A DNA stretch of 33,622 nucleotides, from IMG/VR virus record IMGVR_UViG_3300044729_002271, positions 1-33,622 of that record; one strand, 5' to 3'. How positions within the stretch are numbered: position 1 is the first letter of the stretch; each line of letters opens with the position of its first letter. The notes under the pieces were generated by a model. That model ran no database searches, was not told where the DNA came from, and was given only the letters and a program-made list of their open reading frames with translations. Source of the stretch: a virus. The translations under genes and the position numbers were made by a program. Positions 9,141 to 15,893 of this stretch are shown here, one piece after another.

Positions 9141-10895
9141 ATGAGCCAAGCCGCCGACCTGATCAAGCGACTGCGCGATGATCCGGTCTTCTTCGCCGAG
9201 CAAATCTGGCAGGACCGCAACCTCAACCGCTACGCCCCGCTCGGCGACGAAGAGAAGGACATCATCCGCTTCGCCGCCGGCGTGGCCCTCCCCAACAAGT
9301 TCCGCGGCGTCCTCGCACCCCGCAAGATCGGCAAGACCCACTTCGGCACCGCCATCCTCGCCCTCTGGCGACTCTTCCGCGACGCCGACCGCCGGATCCT
9401 GATCGTCAGTAAGTCGCAGGGCGAGGCCAAGAAGACCGTCAAGCTCCTGCGCGACTGGATCGACACGATCTGGTTCCTCCAGCACCTTCGCCCCGGGCCC
9501 AGCCAGCGTGACAACCGCGACATGTTCGACGTGGGGCCAGCCTCCCCGAACCGTCAGGCCAGCGTCACCGCGATGGGCATCGACGGCCAGCTCCCCGGCA
9601 ACCGTGCCCACACGATCATCCCCGACGACGTCGAGACCCCATCCAACACCGAGACCTTCGACGCCCGCACGAAGCTGGACGAGGCCGTCAAAGAGTTCAA
9701 GTTCATCCTCTACGGCGAGCTCCCCACCGACACGCCCGAGGAGAAGACCTCCACCGACCCCACCGAGATCGTCTACATCGGCACCTACCACCACGAGGAG
9801 AGCCTCTACCTCAAGCTCGCCGAACGTGGCTACCTCTTCCGCTCCTGGCCCATCCTCTACCCACGCCGCGACCAGGACATCCTGAACCTCGCCCCGCTCA
9901 TTCAAGGACGCCTTGACCGCGGCGAGAAGAAGCCCGGCGACATCGTCTTTGCCCACCGCTTCGACCGCGTCGCCATCGCCGACCTCGAGGCCGAGGGCGC
10001 CCGCTCCTTCGGCATGCAGTGCATGCTCGTCAAGAACATGGGCGAGGTCAACCGCTACCCGCTCAGGCTCTCCGACATCATGGTCCTTGACCTCGATCCC
10101 CGCAAGGCCCCCGCAAGCCTGACGTGGGGCAAGAGCGACGCCAACGGCTCCACGGCCATCACCGACATCCCCAGCCTTGGGTTCGGCACCGACCGCTTCC
10201 ACAGGCCCGTCTTTATCGACCGCGACTACGTCCCCTACGGCCCCACGATCATGTTCGTGGACCCATCCGGCCGCGGCGCCGACAACACGGGCGTCGCCAT
10301 CGGCAGCCTCATCAACGCCACCATCTACGTCCGCCACGTCAAGGGCTACCCAGGCGGCTCCACCGCCGAAGCCATGCAAGAGCTCGCCCTCGCCGCCGCA
10401 CGCTTCCGCATCAACCGCCTCATCATCGAGGACAACTTCGGACGCGGCATGTTCCAGCAGCTCCTAGAGCCCGTCGTCCAGTCCCTCTTCGTCAAGGCCG
10501 GCGACGACCCAACCACTCCCGACGGGTGGGCCTGCAGCGTCGAGAGCGTCAACGCCACGGGCCAGAAGGAACTGAGGATCATCGACACGCTCGAGCCCGT
10601 GCTCGGCAACCACCGCGTCTGCTTCGACCGGGCGGTAGCGGCGAACACCGACCTGCAGCACCAGATCACCCGCATCACCCGCCAGCCCAAGTGCCTCAAG
10701 CACGACGACGAACTCGATGCCCTCGCCGGCTTGGTCAAGGCCTTCCAGCAAGACCTCGCCAGCGACCCGCGTGAGATCCGCCGCCGCCAAGAGGCCGACG
10801 AACTCCTCCAAGAGTCGCTGGCCTTCGCCCGCGAATGCGGCCTCATGGACTCCTCAGACACCGTCATCCACCATCGCGGATTCACCCGAAAGTGA
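9141..10895 (+). CDS. Terminase large subunit (T7 gp19 type)
   Basis: A 584-residue protein, nearly the length of T7 gp19 (586). The packaging ATPase is marked by a Walker A APRKIGKT at residues 59-66 and a Walker B with catalytic acid IIPDDVE at about 159-165. The C-terminal RNase H-like nuclease has MFVDPSGRG with the first metal Asp near 374, IIEDN near 430 and HDDELDALA near 521-529. It would cut concatemers and pump DNA through the portal encoded at 31708. It starts 15 nt after TerS; there is no strong Shine-Dalgarno before the ATG. All key residues are present. Confidence 0.95.
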   Translation: MSQAADLIKRLRDDPVFFAEQIWQDRNLNRYAPLGDEEKDIIRFAAGVALPNKFRGVLAPRKIGKTHFGTAILALWRLFRDADRRILIVSKSQGEAKKTVKLLRDWIDTIWFLQHLRPGPSQRDNRDMFDVGPASPNRQASVTAMGIDGQLPGNRAHTIIPDDVETPSNTETFDARTKLDEAVKEFKFILYGELPTDTPEEKTSTDPTEIVYIGTYHHEESLYLKLAERGYLFRSWPILYPRRDQDILNLAPLIQGRLDRGEKKPGDIVFAHRFDRVAIADLEAEGARSFGMQCMLVKNMGEVNRYPLRLSDIMVLDLDPRKAPASLTWGKSDANGSTAITDIPSLGFGTDRFHRPVFIDRDYVPYGPTIMFVDPSGRGADNTGVAIGSLINATIYVRHVKGYPGGSTAEAMQELALAAARFRINRLIIEDNFGRGMFQQLLEPVVQSLFVKAGDDPTTPDGWACSVESVNATGQKELRIIDTLEPVLGNHRVCFDRAVAANTDLQHQITRITRQPKCLKHDDELDALAGLVKAFQQDLASDPREIRRRQEADELLQESLAFARECGLMDSSDTVIHHRGFTRK

Positions 10896-10940
10896 CAGAT
10901 TTGGCTCCTTCCAACAAGTCAAGGTCCGCCGGAGACTTCA

Positions 10941-11828
10941 ATGCCAGCCACGAAGACTGTGCCGTTCAAGTTCCGGCAGACATCGCCGGGCGCCATCCGC
11001 GTCGAAGTCCCCATCGACAGCGTCGTCAACTGGGAGCAGTGGTTCCTGCTTCGCTCCGACGTCCACTGGGACAACCCCAAATGCCACCGAGACCTCGAAT
11101 ACAAGCACCTCGAACAAGCCCTTGACCGCCGGGCGGGCATCATCGACGCTGGCGACCTCTTCTGTGCCATGCAGGGCAAGTACGACAAGCGCAGCGACAA
11201 GCGGAGCATCCGCCCCGAGCACTGCGAGGGTGAGTACATCGCCTCCCTCTACCGCACCGCCGCGGACTACTACCGCCCATTCGCCCACAACTTCATCCTC
11301 ATGGGCCAGGGCAACCACGAGACGGCCGTCTACAAGAATCACGAGTTCAACCTGACCGCCCACCTCGCCGAGCGGCTCAACACCCTCACAGGCTCAGAGA
11401 TCATCGCCGGCGGCTACACGGGCTGGATCGCCTTCGCCTTCGACTACCAGGGCCGCCGGATCACCAAGAAGCTCTGGTACACCCACGGCTACGCCGGCGG
11501 CGGCCCCGTGACCAAGGACACCATCCAGCTCCACCGCCAGATGACCTACGTCGAAAACGCCGACTTCGTCCTCTCGGGCCACACCCACGACGCATGGCAG
11601 ATGGAATACACCCGCCTGCGACTCACCGACCTTGGCGAGATCGAGCGGCGGCCTTGCATCGGCATCAAGTGCCCCACCTACAAGGACGAGTACGGGATCG
11701 GCGAGGGGGGCTTTGCCGTCGAGAAGGGCCACCCACCCAAGCCTCTTGGCGCGTGGTGGCTCAAGTTCACCGCCTCATCGGGTGACAACAAGACCATGAT
11801 CCACTGCGACGTGATCCGGGCAACGTGA
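10941..11828 (+). CDS. Calcineurin-like metallophosphoesterase
   Basis: A 295-residue protein with the complete metallophosphoesterase signature: SDVHW (D40, H42), DAGD (71-72 GD), GNHE (124-127), THGY (H182) and GHTHD (213-216). These residues bind two metals and hydrolyse phosphoesters; the substrate cannot be read from sequence. The N-terminal 30 residues form a short beta-rich extension. It follows TerL by 45 nt with GGAG upstream of ATG, so it is in the late block. Possible roles are nucleic-acid end processing or nucleotide hydrolysis after infection. I recall such genes beside terminases in some marine podoviruses. Confidence 0.9.
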   Translation: MPATKTVPFKFRQTSPGAIRVEVPIDSVVNWEQWFLLRSDVHWDNPKCHRDLEYKHLEQALDRRAGIIDAGDLFCAMQGKYDKRSDKRSIRPEHCEGEYIASLYRTAADYYRPFAHNFILMGQGNHETAVYKNHEFNLTAHLAERLNTLTGSEIIAGGYTGWIAFAFDYQGRRITKKLWYTHGYAGGGPVTKDTIQLHRQMTYVENADFVLSGHTHDAWQMEYTRLRLTDLGEIERRPCIGIKCPTYKDEYGIGEGGFAVEKGHPPKPLGAWWLKFTASSGDNKTMIHCDVIRAT

Positions 11829-11857
11829 AAGCATTGTTTACCAGTTGAGGTGCACCC

Positions 11858-12151
11858 ATGACCACCGCCGCCACAGACACGCCCACGCCGCCCGACCCCG
11901 AGAAGCCCAAGGTCCGGCGGAAGAAGGACGCCGGCGAGGCGTGTGCCCCGTTCCTCGACCCCGTCGCACACGCCATGTCGATCCTCTCCGAGCACTTCGG
12001 CTGCGTGGTCCTGCTAGTCCGCCTCTCCCGCGGCACCACCGTCATGGACCTGCGTGCCCTCCACGGCAGCGAGACAGACATCCAGGCCGCCTTGCTGCGT
12101 GCAGGATCAGAGCTGTGCGACCACGAAGCAGAGGAAGAGGATGAGGAGTAG
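11858..12151 (+). CDS. Small hypothetical protein at end of late block
   Basis: A 97-residue protein: a Pro/Lys-rich N-terminus (TPPDPEKPKVRRKKDA), a hydrophobic amphipathic middle (HAMSILSEHFGCVVLLVRL, residues 38-56) and a strongly acidic end (EAEEEDEE). The family is not recognised. The middle is too polar for a convincing membrane helix. It is the last gene before the large non-coding stretch; its stop lies 1 nt before the twin hairpins at 12153. It is probably expressed with the metallophosphoesterase. Confidence 0.65.
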   Translation: MTTAATDTPTPPDPEKPKVRRKKDAGEACAPFLDPVAHAMSILSEHFGCVVLLVRLSRGTTVMDLRALHGSETDIQAALLRAGSELCDHEAEEEDEE

Positions 12152-12152
12152 A

Positions 12153-12198
12153 GCAACCAAATCTGGTTGCTTTGGCAAATGCAACCGAATCCGGTTGC
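12153..12198. repeat. Twin hairpins GCAACC(R)-AATC-(Y)GGTTGC
   Basis: Two inverted repeats lie 28 bp apart start to start: 12153-12170 (GCAACCA, AATC, TGGTTGC) and 12181-12198 (GCAACCG, AATC, CGGTTGC). The stems differ by one compensatory pair (A-T to G-C), while the AATC centre is identical and not itself symmetric. This favours RNA hairpins, although paired protein-binding sites are possible. They begin directly after the last late gene. Confidence 0.8.
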
Positions 12199-12226
12199 AT
12201 TGAGGCCGCAACTCAGGGTTTTTGCC

Positions 12227-12254
12227 GGGCTTATGGCAACATTGCCATAAGCCC
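12227..12254. repeat. Dispersed palindrome, copy R2
   Basis: A perfect inverted repeat with 13-bp arms (GGGCTTATGGCAA and TTGCCATAAGCCC) and centre CA. The right flank is a C run, as in R3 and R4. It is the last element of the late block before the non-coding stretch. As RNA it would be a very stable hairpin, but no T run follows, so it is not a classical intrinsic terminator. Confidence 0.9.
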
Positions 12255-12289
12255 CCCCTACCGTCTAGCACCCAGACCATATCCAGACA

Positions 12290-12430
12290 AAGTGTAAACC
12301 TACGTCCTTACAGAATAAGTACGCTGTCCTATCAGAAGCCTTCTGTACGGTACCTAAATTTTGAGCGAGTTTTTGGCCCAAAACCAAAATCTTCCAGATT
12401 TCCAAAAAAAGTGCCGCGTTTTTAGAGCAG
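12290..12430. other. AT-rich stretch in non-coding region
   Basis: This segment is clearly richer in A and T than its GC-rich surroundings, with several A or T runs of five to seven (for example TTTTT at 12370-12374 and an A7 near 12404) and a small inverted repeat TTTTGG/CCAAAA (12371-12389). No convincing gene or good promoter pair was seen. Beside a palindrome cluster it could be a DNA-unwinding element of an origin. That is inference only. Confidence 0.45.
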
Positions 12431-12496
12431 GAGAGGTTCACAAAACTACACATTCTTGACTCCCATCCCGCAGGGGCTACCTTGGCGTAAGATAAA

Positions 12497-13114
12497 ACCG
12501 TCTTCGCAGCTCGCGCAGCGCAGCGGAGAAGCGGAGAAGACGGTGGCCCGTCAGGGCCACGCTCACGCAGCCTCGCTTTTCTCGACTTGACCTACACGGT
12601 CGATGTCCACACGACATCCAATGACACGACCGAGCGACCCCTCACGGTGAAAGCCGTCGAGGGGAGGTTGACCATGCAAAGGTAGTGAAAGGTAGTTTGG
12701 GCAAAACTACCTCGAAGGGGCTGACGGGGAGAGTGGCCAAAATGTTGTGCCGGGAACTGACGAGGGGGTCGTCGACATCGAACGTCCACGCGACTACCCC
12801 CCTGGGGGGGGTCAACTGACGGACGCGAGGCTACGCCAGACGATGGTAAGCCACCCAACGCACACGACTTACGCTCACGTGAGCCTCGCACCTGTGCCAA
12901 TCGCTGGCACAGTGCACGCAAAGGGTAGCGAAAGGGGTGGGAAAGGCTCACGCAAGCGCATCGGACGACGCACCGCTCGCCTCGCTCGCTTGCTCTCTCA
13001 CCTACCTACTCACCCACTCGCTCACTCACCACCCACCACCATGGTGGCTCGCTCGAGTGGCTCACTACCTGGTAGTGCTCGAGCTTGGCTCACTCTCTAT
13101 CTATAGATGAGCCA
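12497..13114. other. Palindrome-dense non-coding region (candidate origin, control region or structured RNA)
   Basis: A series of perfect or near-perfect inverted repeats fills this stretch: ACCGTCTTC/GAAGACGGT (12497-12544); GTGGCCC-gtca-GGGCCAC (12543-12560); CCCCTCACGG with CCGT-c-GAGGGG (12638-12664); AGGTAGTTT/AAACTACCT (12690-12712); ACCCCCC/GGGGGGT (12796-12812); GCTCACGTGAGC (12873-12884); CTGTGCCA-atcgc-TGGCACAG (12892-12912); CCACCATGGTGG (13036-13047); GCTCGAG/CTCGAGC enclosing CACTACC/GGTAGTG (13051-13084); and TGGCTCA/TGAGCCA (13086-13114) around ATCTATAGAT. Between 12960 and 13140 there is also low-complexity CTCGCT/CTCACC repetition. No open frame here has a ribosome site or protein-like composition. 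Confidence 0.75.
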
Positions 13115-13140
13115 CTCACCCACTCGCTCCCCCAGCTATT

Positions 13141-13202
13141 TTGACAATCTCTACAGATATTCTATGAATCTAGTTGACGGATGTAGCCGATTGTGGTACT
13201 CT
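13141..13202 (+). promoter_or_regulatory. Two candidate sigma70-type promoters before DUF932 gene
   Basis: TTGACA (13141-13146), 16 nt, TATGAA (13163-13168). A second pair overlaps downstream: TTGACG (13174-13179), 17 nt, TACTCT (13197-13202). Initiation from the second would begin at about 13208, exactly where the CTGACA hairpin starts. These are the best host-type promoters I see and would serve the early genes before phage RNA polymerase is made. The second -10 is weak. Confidence 0.5.
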
Positions 13203-13203
13203 G

Positions 13204-13250
13204 TGGTGCCAGTGCTGACACGCTGGCCAACCAAAGGGCTACGAAAGCCC
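13204..13250 (+). promoter_or_regulatory. CTGACA-loop leader, copy E (before DUF932 gene)
   Basis: The hairpin is GCCAGTG (13208-13214), loop CTGACA (13215-13220), CGCTGGC (13221-13227). The stem is fully paired as RNA if one G-U pair is counted. TGGT (13204-13207) and ACCA (13230-13233) extend it across a 2-nt bulge. A second hairpin GGGCT-acgaa-AGCCC follows (13236-13250), then AGAAAGGG and the ATG at 13268. Confidence 0.7.
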
Positions 13251-13267
13251 ATAGAAAGGGACCAGCA

Positions 13268-14218
13268 ATGCTCGATACGCTCATTTCTCGCTCGTTCGCT
13301 CCCTCGTCCGTCACGACCGATCCCTACGCGCTCGCTCGCTTCGCGCTGCGCACCGAGCCCGTACGCTCGGTGAGTGGCGCAGATGTCCCCAACGCTCGCG
13401 CCGTCATTCGCGAGGATACGGGCGTCGCGCTCGCTTGCGTTGGTTCGCGCTACGTCCCCATCCAGTCGGCCGACGCGATCGAGCTCGCTCACTCGCTCGC
13501 CGACGGGCTTGGCTTGGGATCGGCCCGCGTCCAGGTCCTTACTGGTGGCGCCGATGTCGTGATTGAGCACAAGGGAGAGGAAAGCAAGGTCGGATCGGAC
13601 GTGCTGAGGCGCGTCGTCACCGTTCGCACCAACAACACCGGCCGCGCTCCCCTCACCGCATCCGCGGGTGTTTGGCGCAAGGTATGTTCGAACGGGCTCT
13701 TCCTTCCCATCGGCCGCCAGACGTCGATTCGCATCCGTCACACTGCATCGGGCGCCGATCGGGTGAAGATGCTCGGTCGGATGCAAAGGGATATCCAGGC
13801 AAGCCAAGAGACGGGCACCGAGACGATCCTGCGCCTCATGGCTCGCCGAATCGACCACAAGGGTGGGGAGCTGCGCGACTTCTACTCCCAGATCATGCCA
13901 ACGCCGGCCGCGGCCGATGCTGGCGCGACCATCGCTCAGATTCGCGAAGTACAGGAAGAGACTCAGAGGATCATGGCCATCCGTCGCGATTGGGCGGGTA
14001 CTTTCCTGAGGGAGCTCGACGCGCGGGATGCTGGATCGGCCGATGGGCCCAACGCCTGGCTCGCTCTCAACTCCGTCACCAACTGGGCCCAGCATCGGAT
14101 GCCAATCCGCGGCGAGCGTCAGAATCGCGAGCGCCGCGCCTACTCCAATCTCCCGGGTGGCGCTGGCGCCGAGCTCACCGAGCGAGCTTGGTCGGTTGCG
14201 GCGGCCATGGTCAACTAA
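13268..14218 (+). CDS. DUF932 domain protein
   Basis: A 316-residue protein. Its size and pattern (VGSRYVPIQSADAIELAHSLADGL near residues 56-80, GADVVIEHKGE, a conserved-looking VWRKVCSNGLFLP near 137-149, then a helical C-terminal half) are those of the DUF932 or phage/plasmid-like family; the molecular function of this family is not established. AGAAAGGG precedes the ATG by 7 nt; this start is chosen over an upstream alternative because of that site. It is the first gene after the non-coding region, with its own candidate promoter, CTGACA leader and terminator, so it may be an immediate-early gene. Codons of the GCTCGC type are frequent here compared with the late genes. Confidence 0.8.
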   Translation: MLDTLISRSFAPSSVTTDPYALARFALRTEPVRSVSGADVPNARAVIREDTGVALACVGSRYVPIQSADAIELAHSLADGLGLGSARVQVLTGGADVVIEHKGEESKVGSDVLRRVVTVRTNNTGRAPLTASAGVWRKVCSNGLFLPIGRQTSIRIRHTASGADRVKMLGRMQRDIQASQETGTETILRLMARRIDHKGGELRDFYSQIMPTPAAADAGATIAQIREVQEETQRIMAIRRDWAGTFLRELDARDAGSADGPNAWLALNSVTNWAQHRMPIRGERQNRERRAYSNLPGGAGAELTERAWSVAAAMVN

Positions 14219-14222
14219 TCGA

Positions 14223-14260
14223 CTCACCCACCCACCCAGGAAACTGGATGGGTGAGGCTT
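14223..14260 (+). terminator. Terminator-like hairpin after DUF932 gene
   Basis: CTCACCCA (14223-14230) pairs with TGGGTGAG (14249-14256), with an inner CCAG-gaaa-CTGG. GCTT follows. The T run is short. The GAGGCTT end is shared with the hairpins at 15861 and 16293. Confidence 0.6.
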
Positions 14261-14276
14261 GCTCGCTGACACGAGC
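14261..14276 (+). promoter_or_regulatory. CTGACA-loop leader, copy D
   Basis: A perfect 5-bp stem GCTCG / CGAGC around CTGACA (14266-14271), 18 nt before the ATG of the next gene, with AGGGAG between. GTGA (14252-14255) and TCAC (14279-14282) may add an outer helix that competes with the preceding terminator hairpin. Confidence 0.65.
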
Positions 14277-14294
14277 TTTCACAGGGAGCTTTCC

Positions 14295-14453
14295 ATGATC
14301 TACTGCGTTTGGTTCATTGTCCAGGGCGAATCGCATTGGATCGGCCGCGCTGCCGATCCCTCCACCGTCGCTGCCATCGTTGGCGAATACCTCAACTTCC
14401 CTGAGTATCGGGGCGCTGAGGTACGCATCGTGCAGGATGGGGGTGCACTTTGA
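14295..14453 (+). CDS. Small hypothetical protein
   Basis: A 52-residue protein, MIYCVWFIVQGESHWIGRAADP and onward, with ribosome site AGGGAG 6 nt before ATG. It reads as a small alpha/beta protein (strand, helix ADPSTVAAIVGEYL, strand AEVRIV). The family is not recognised. It overlaps the next gene at TTGA. Confidence 0.6.
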   Translation: MIYCVWFIVQGESHWIGRAADPSTVAAIVGEYLNFPEYRGAEVRIVQDGGAL

Positions 14454-14788
14454 AGCACGATCACGGACGACGTGGGCACCTCAACCGGACCATTCTGGAC
14501 CAAGACGATGCTGTCACAGGGTATGGAGTGCACGCCCGTGTAGTGGCATTCTGCCCGGACCATGAGGGCATGTACGTGCGGGTAGACCTTGGGCATGGCA
14601 TCCGCAAGGACGATCCTTCATATCCAATCCTGCCCGAACCGACTCCCGCGCAGATTGTCAAGGCTGCCAAGCGCCGTCAGGGTCCGGACCTCAAGGGAGG
14701 ATGGACCATGAAGACTCGCGAGGTATGGCCCTGCGGGACCTCCATCGACTACGTCTTCGTGCCGCGCAAGATTGGGGGTGTCGCGTGA
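14450..14788 (+). CDS. Small hypothetical protein, TTG start overlapping previous stop
   Basis: A 112-residue frame starting at TTG within TTTGA, so translation is probably coupled to the preceding gene. It contains a YPILPEPTPAQIVKAAKRRQGPD segment in the middle. A second internal start at 14708 (MKTREVWPCG) has a strong AGGGAGG site upstream, so a 26-residue product could also be made. Function unknown. The stop overlaps the GTG of the AAA+ gene. Confidence 0.5.
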   Translation: MKHDHGRRGHLNRTILDQDDAVTGYGVHARVVAFCPDHEGMYVRVDLGHGIRKDDPSYPILPEPTPAQIVKAAKRRQGPDLKGGWTMKTREVWPCGTSIDYVFVPRKIGGVA

Positions 14789-15429
14789 TCCCTCTCACCG
14801 AGAAGTACCGCCCAACCACGCTGGATGAAGTGGTTGGCCAGGATGCGGCCGTGGCCAAGCTCCGCCTGATGCTCGCTCGTGGCATCGGTGGGAAAGCGTT
14901 TTGGGTGAGTGGCGCGAGTGGCACTGGGAAGACCACTATCGCGAGGATCCTCGCTCGCGAAGTCGCCGATCCATTCTTCATTCAGGAATACGACGCGGGC
15001 GATCAAGTGAACGCCACCGAGCTCGCCGATATGGATCGCGCGATGAGCCTCACTGCTTGGGGCAAGGGCGGCCGCGCGTGGATCGTCAACGAAGCTCACG
15101 GCATGCGACGGCCGTCCGTCCGAACCATGCTGGGGATCCTCGAGCGCCTCTCCCCTCGCTGCATCGTCGTCTTCACCACTACCAAAGACGGAGAGGCGGC
15201 TCTCTTCGATGACGATATCGACGCGGGCCCCTTGCTCTCTCGCTGCGTGCCGATCCGACTCACCAACCAGGGTCTAGCCAAGGTATTCGCGGATCGGGTT
15301 CGCACAATCGCCGAGTCTGAGGGGCTTGGGGGAGCCTCACCCGATGCCTACGTCAAACTCGCGCAGCGCGTCAAAAACAACGGCCGCGCGATGCTCCAGG
15401 CTGTGGAGTGCGGCGAGCTTGTTGGATGA
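14785..15429 (+). CDS. Clamp-loader-like AAA+ ATPase, short form
   Basis: A 214-residue protein with the N-terminal signature of clamp-loader ATPases (LTEKYRPTTLDEVVGQD, residues 4-20), Walker A GASGTGKT (43-50), a Walker B position reading WIVNEAH (99-105) where Asn replaces the usual Asp, sensor-like VVFTTTK, and the SRC arginine-finger motif of clamp loaders (152-154). It ends after the ATPase core and a short helical lid; the C-terminal collar domain of DnaX or RFC proteins (usual length 320 or more) is absent. The GTG start overlaps the previous stop; a longer frame from 14701 lacks a ribosome site. It may act on host clamp loading, or as a RarA-like remodeller. A following intrinsic terminator ends the unit. 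Confidence 0.8.
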   Translation: MIPLTEKYRPTTLDEVVGQDAAVAKLRLMLARGIGGKAFWVSGASGTGKTTIARILAREVADPFFIQEYDAGDQVNATELADMDRAMSLTAWGKGGRAWIVNEAHGMRRPSVRTMLGILERLSPRCIVVFTTTKDGEAALFDDDIDAGPLLSRCVPIRLTNQGLAKVFADRVRTIAESEGLGGASPDAYVKLAQRVKNNGRAMLQAVECGELVG

Positions 15430-15437
15430 TCTATCTC

Positions 15438-15468
15438 CCCCGAACCGGACACGGTTCGGGGTAGTTTT
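15438..15468 (+). terminator. Intrinsic terminator after AAA+ gene
   Basis: A perfect 9-bp stem CCCCGAACC / GGTTCGGGG with a 6-nt loop, followed by TAGTTTT. It is the clearest intrinsic terminator in this region, 9 nt after the stop codon. Confidence 0.8.
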
Positions 15469-15529
15469 GGCGGTCGCGCTTTCCCCTTCGCTATTCGCGC
15501 AGGGCGCGGCCGCCGTGGGCTGACACCCA
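15469..15529 (+). promoter_or_regulatory. Structured 5' leader, copy A (P1-P2 plus CTGACA hairpin)
   Basis: P1: GGCGGTCGCG (15469-15478) pairs with CGCGGCCGCC (15505-15514), 10 bp with one T-G. Inside is P2: CCC/GGG, a TT/CA internal loop, CGC/GCG and the loop TATTC. One G follows, then P3 TGGG-CTGACA-CCCA (15516-15529), then GAAAGGGA and the ATG at 15545. It aligns without gaps over 65 nt to copy B, with compensatory changes in P1. Confidence 0.8.
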
Positions 15530-15544
15530 ATGAAAGGGACCACG

Positions 15545-15850
15545 ATGCGACTTTCCAAGACCCTGCAGGATGCCGTTCACTTCGCCAACTTCGCCAAGAA
15601 TCACGATATCGCGCCTCTCCACTTGGCTCATCTGATCACGCTCACGAAGCGTGCGTTCGATGCTGGCGAGCGCGAGGCCAACACCGGCAGCGATGCTGCC
15701 GAGAGGCGCGCCGACGCAGCGCGCCGCAAGGTGGAGGGCTTGGCCAACCGACTCGGCTACTCGACTTCGTGGCCAGGGCTCGCGCCGAGCTTCACAATCG
15801 AGAAGGATTCGTCCGCGCCCGGCCGTATCGACTCTCTCCCGATGCTCTAG
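15545..15850 (+). CDS. Small hypothetical helical protein
   Basis: A 101-residue protein, MRLSKTLQDAVHFANFAKNH and onward. GAAAGGGA upstream selects this ATG over one 15 nt earlier. The first 80 residues look all-helical with an Arg/Ala-rich segment (EREANTGSDAAERRADAARR). The family is not recognised. It is a single-gene unit between terminators, with its own structured leader. Confidence 0.6.
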   Translation: MRLSKTLQDAVHFANFAKNHDIAPLHLAHLITLTKRAFDAGEREANTGSDAAERRADAARRKVEGLANRLGYSTSWPGLAPSFTIEKDSSAPGRIDSLPML

Positions 15851-15860
15851 ACCACTCACC

Positions 15861-15893
15861 CGCCCGAGCTCTACCGAGCCCGGGCGAGGCTTT
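15861..15893 (+). terminator. Terminator-like hairpin
   Basis: CGCCCG-a-GCTC-tacc-GAGC-c-CGGGCG: 10 bp with one 1x1 mismatch, followed by AGGCTTT. The CTTT tail is also the first bases of the copy B leader alignment. Confidence 0.7.

Noticed and set aside
12456-12493. TTGACT with a downstream TAAGAT as a promoter
   Set aside because: The spacer is about 26 nt, too long for a sigma70-type promoter.
12747-13106. 119-codon + strand frame in the palindrome region (and a 119-codon - strand frame at 12592-12951)
   Set aside because: No ribosome site, odd composition (repetitive His/Pro/Ser), and it spans several palindromes; more likely non-coding.
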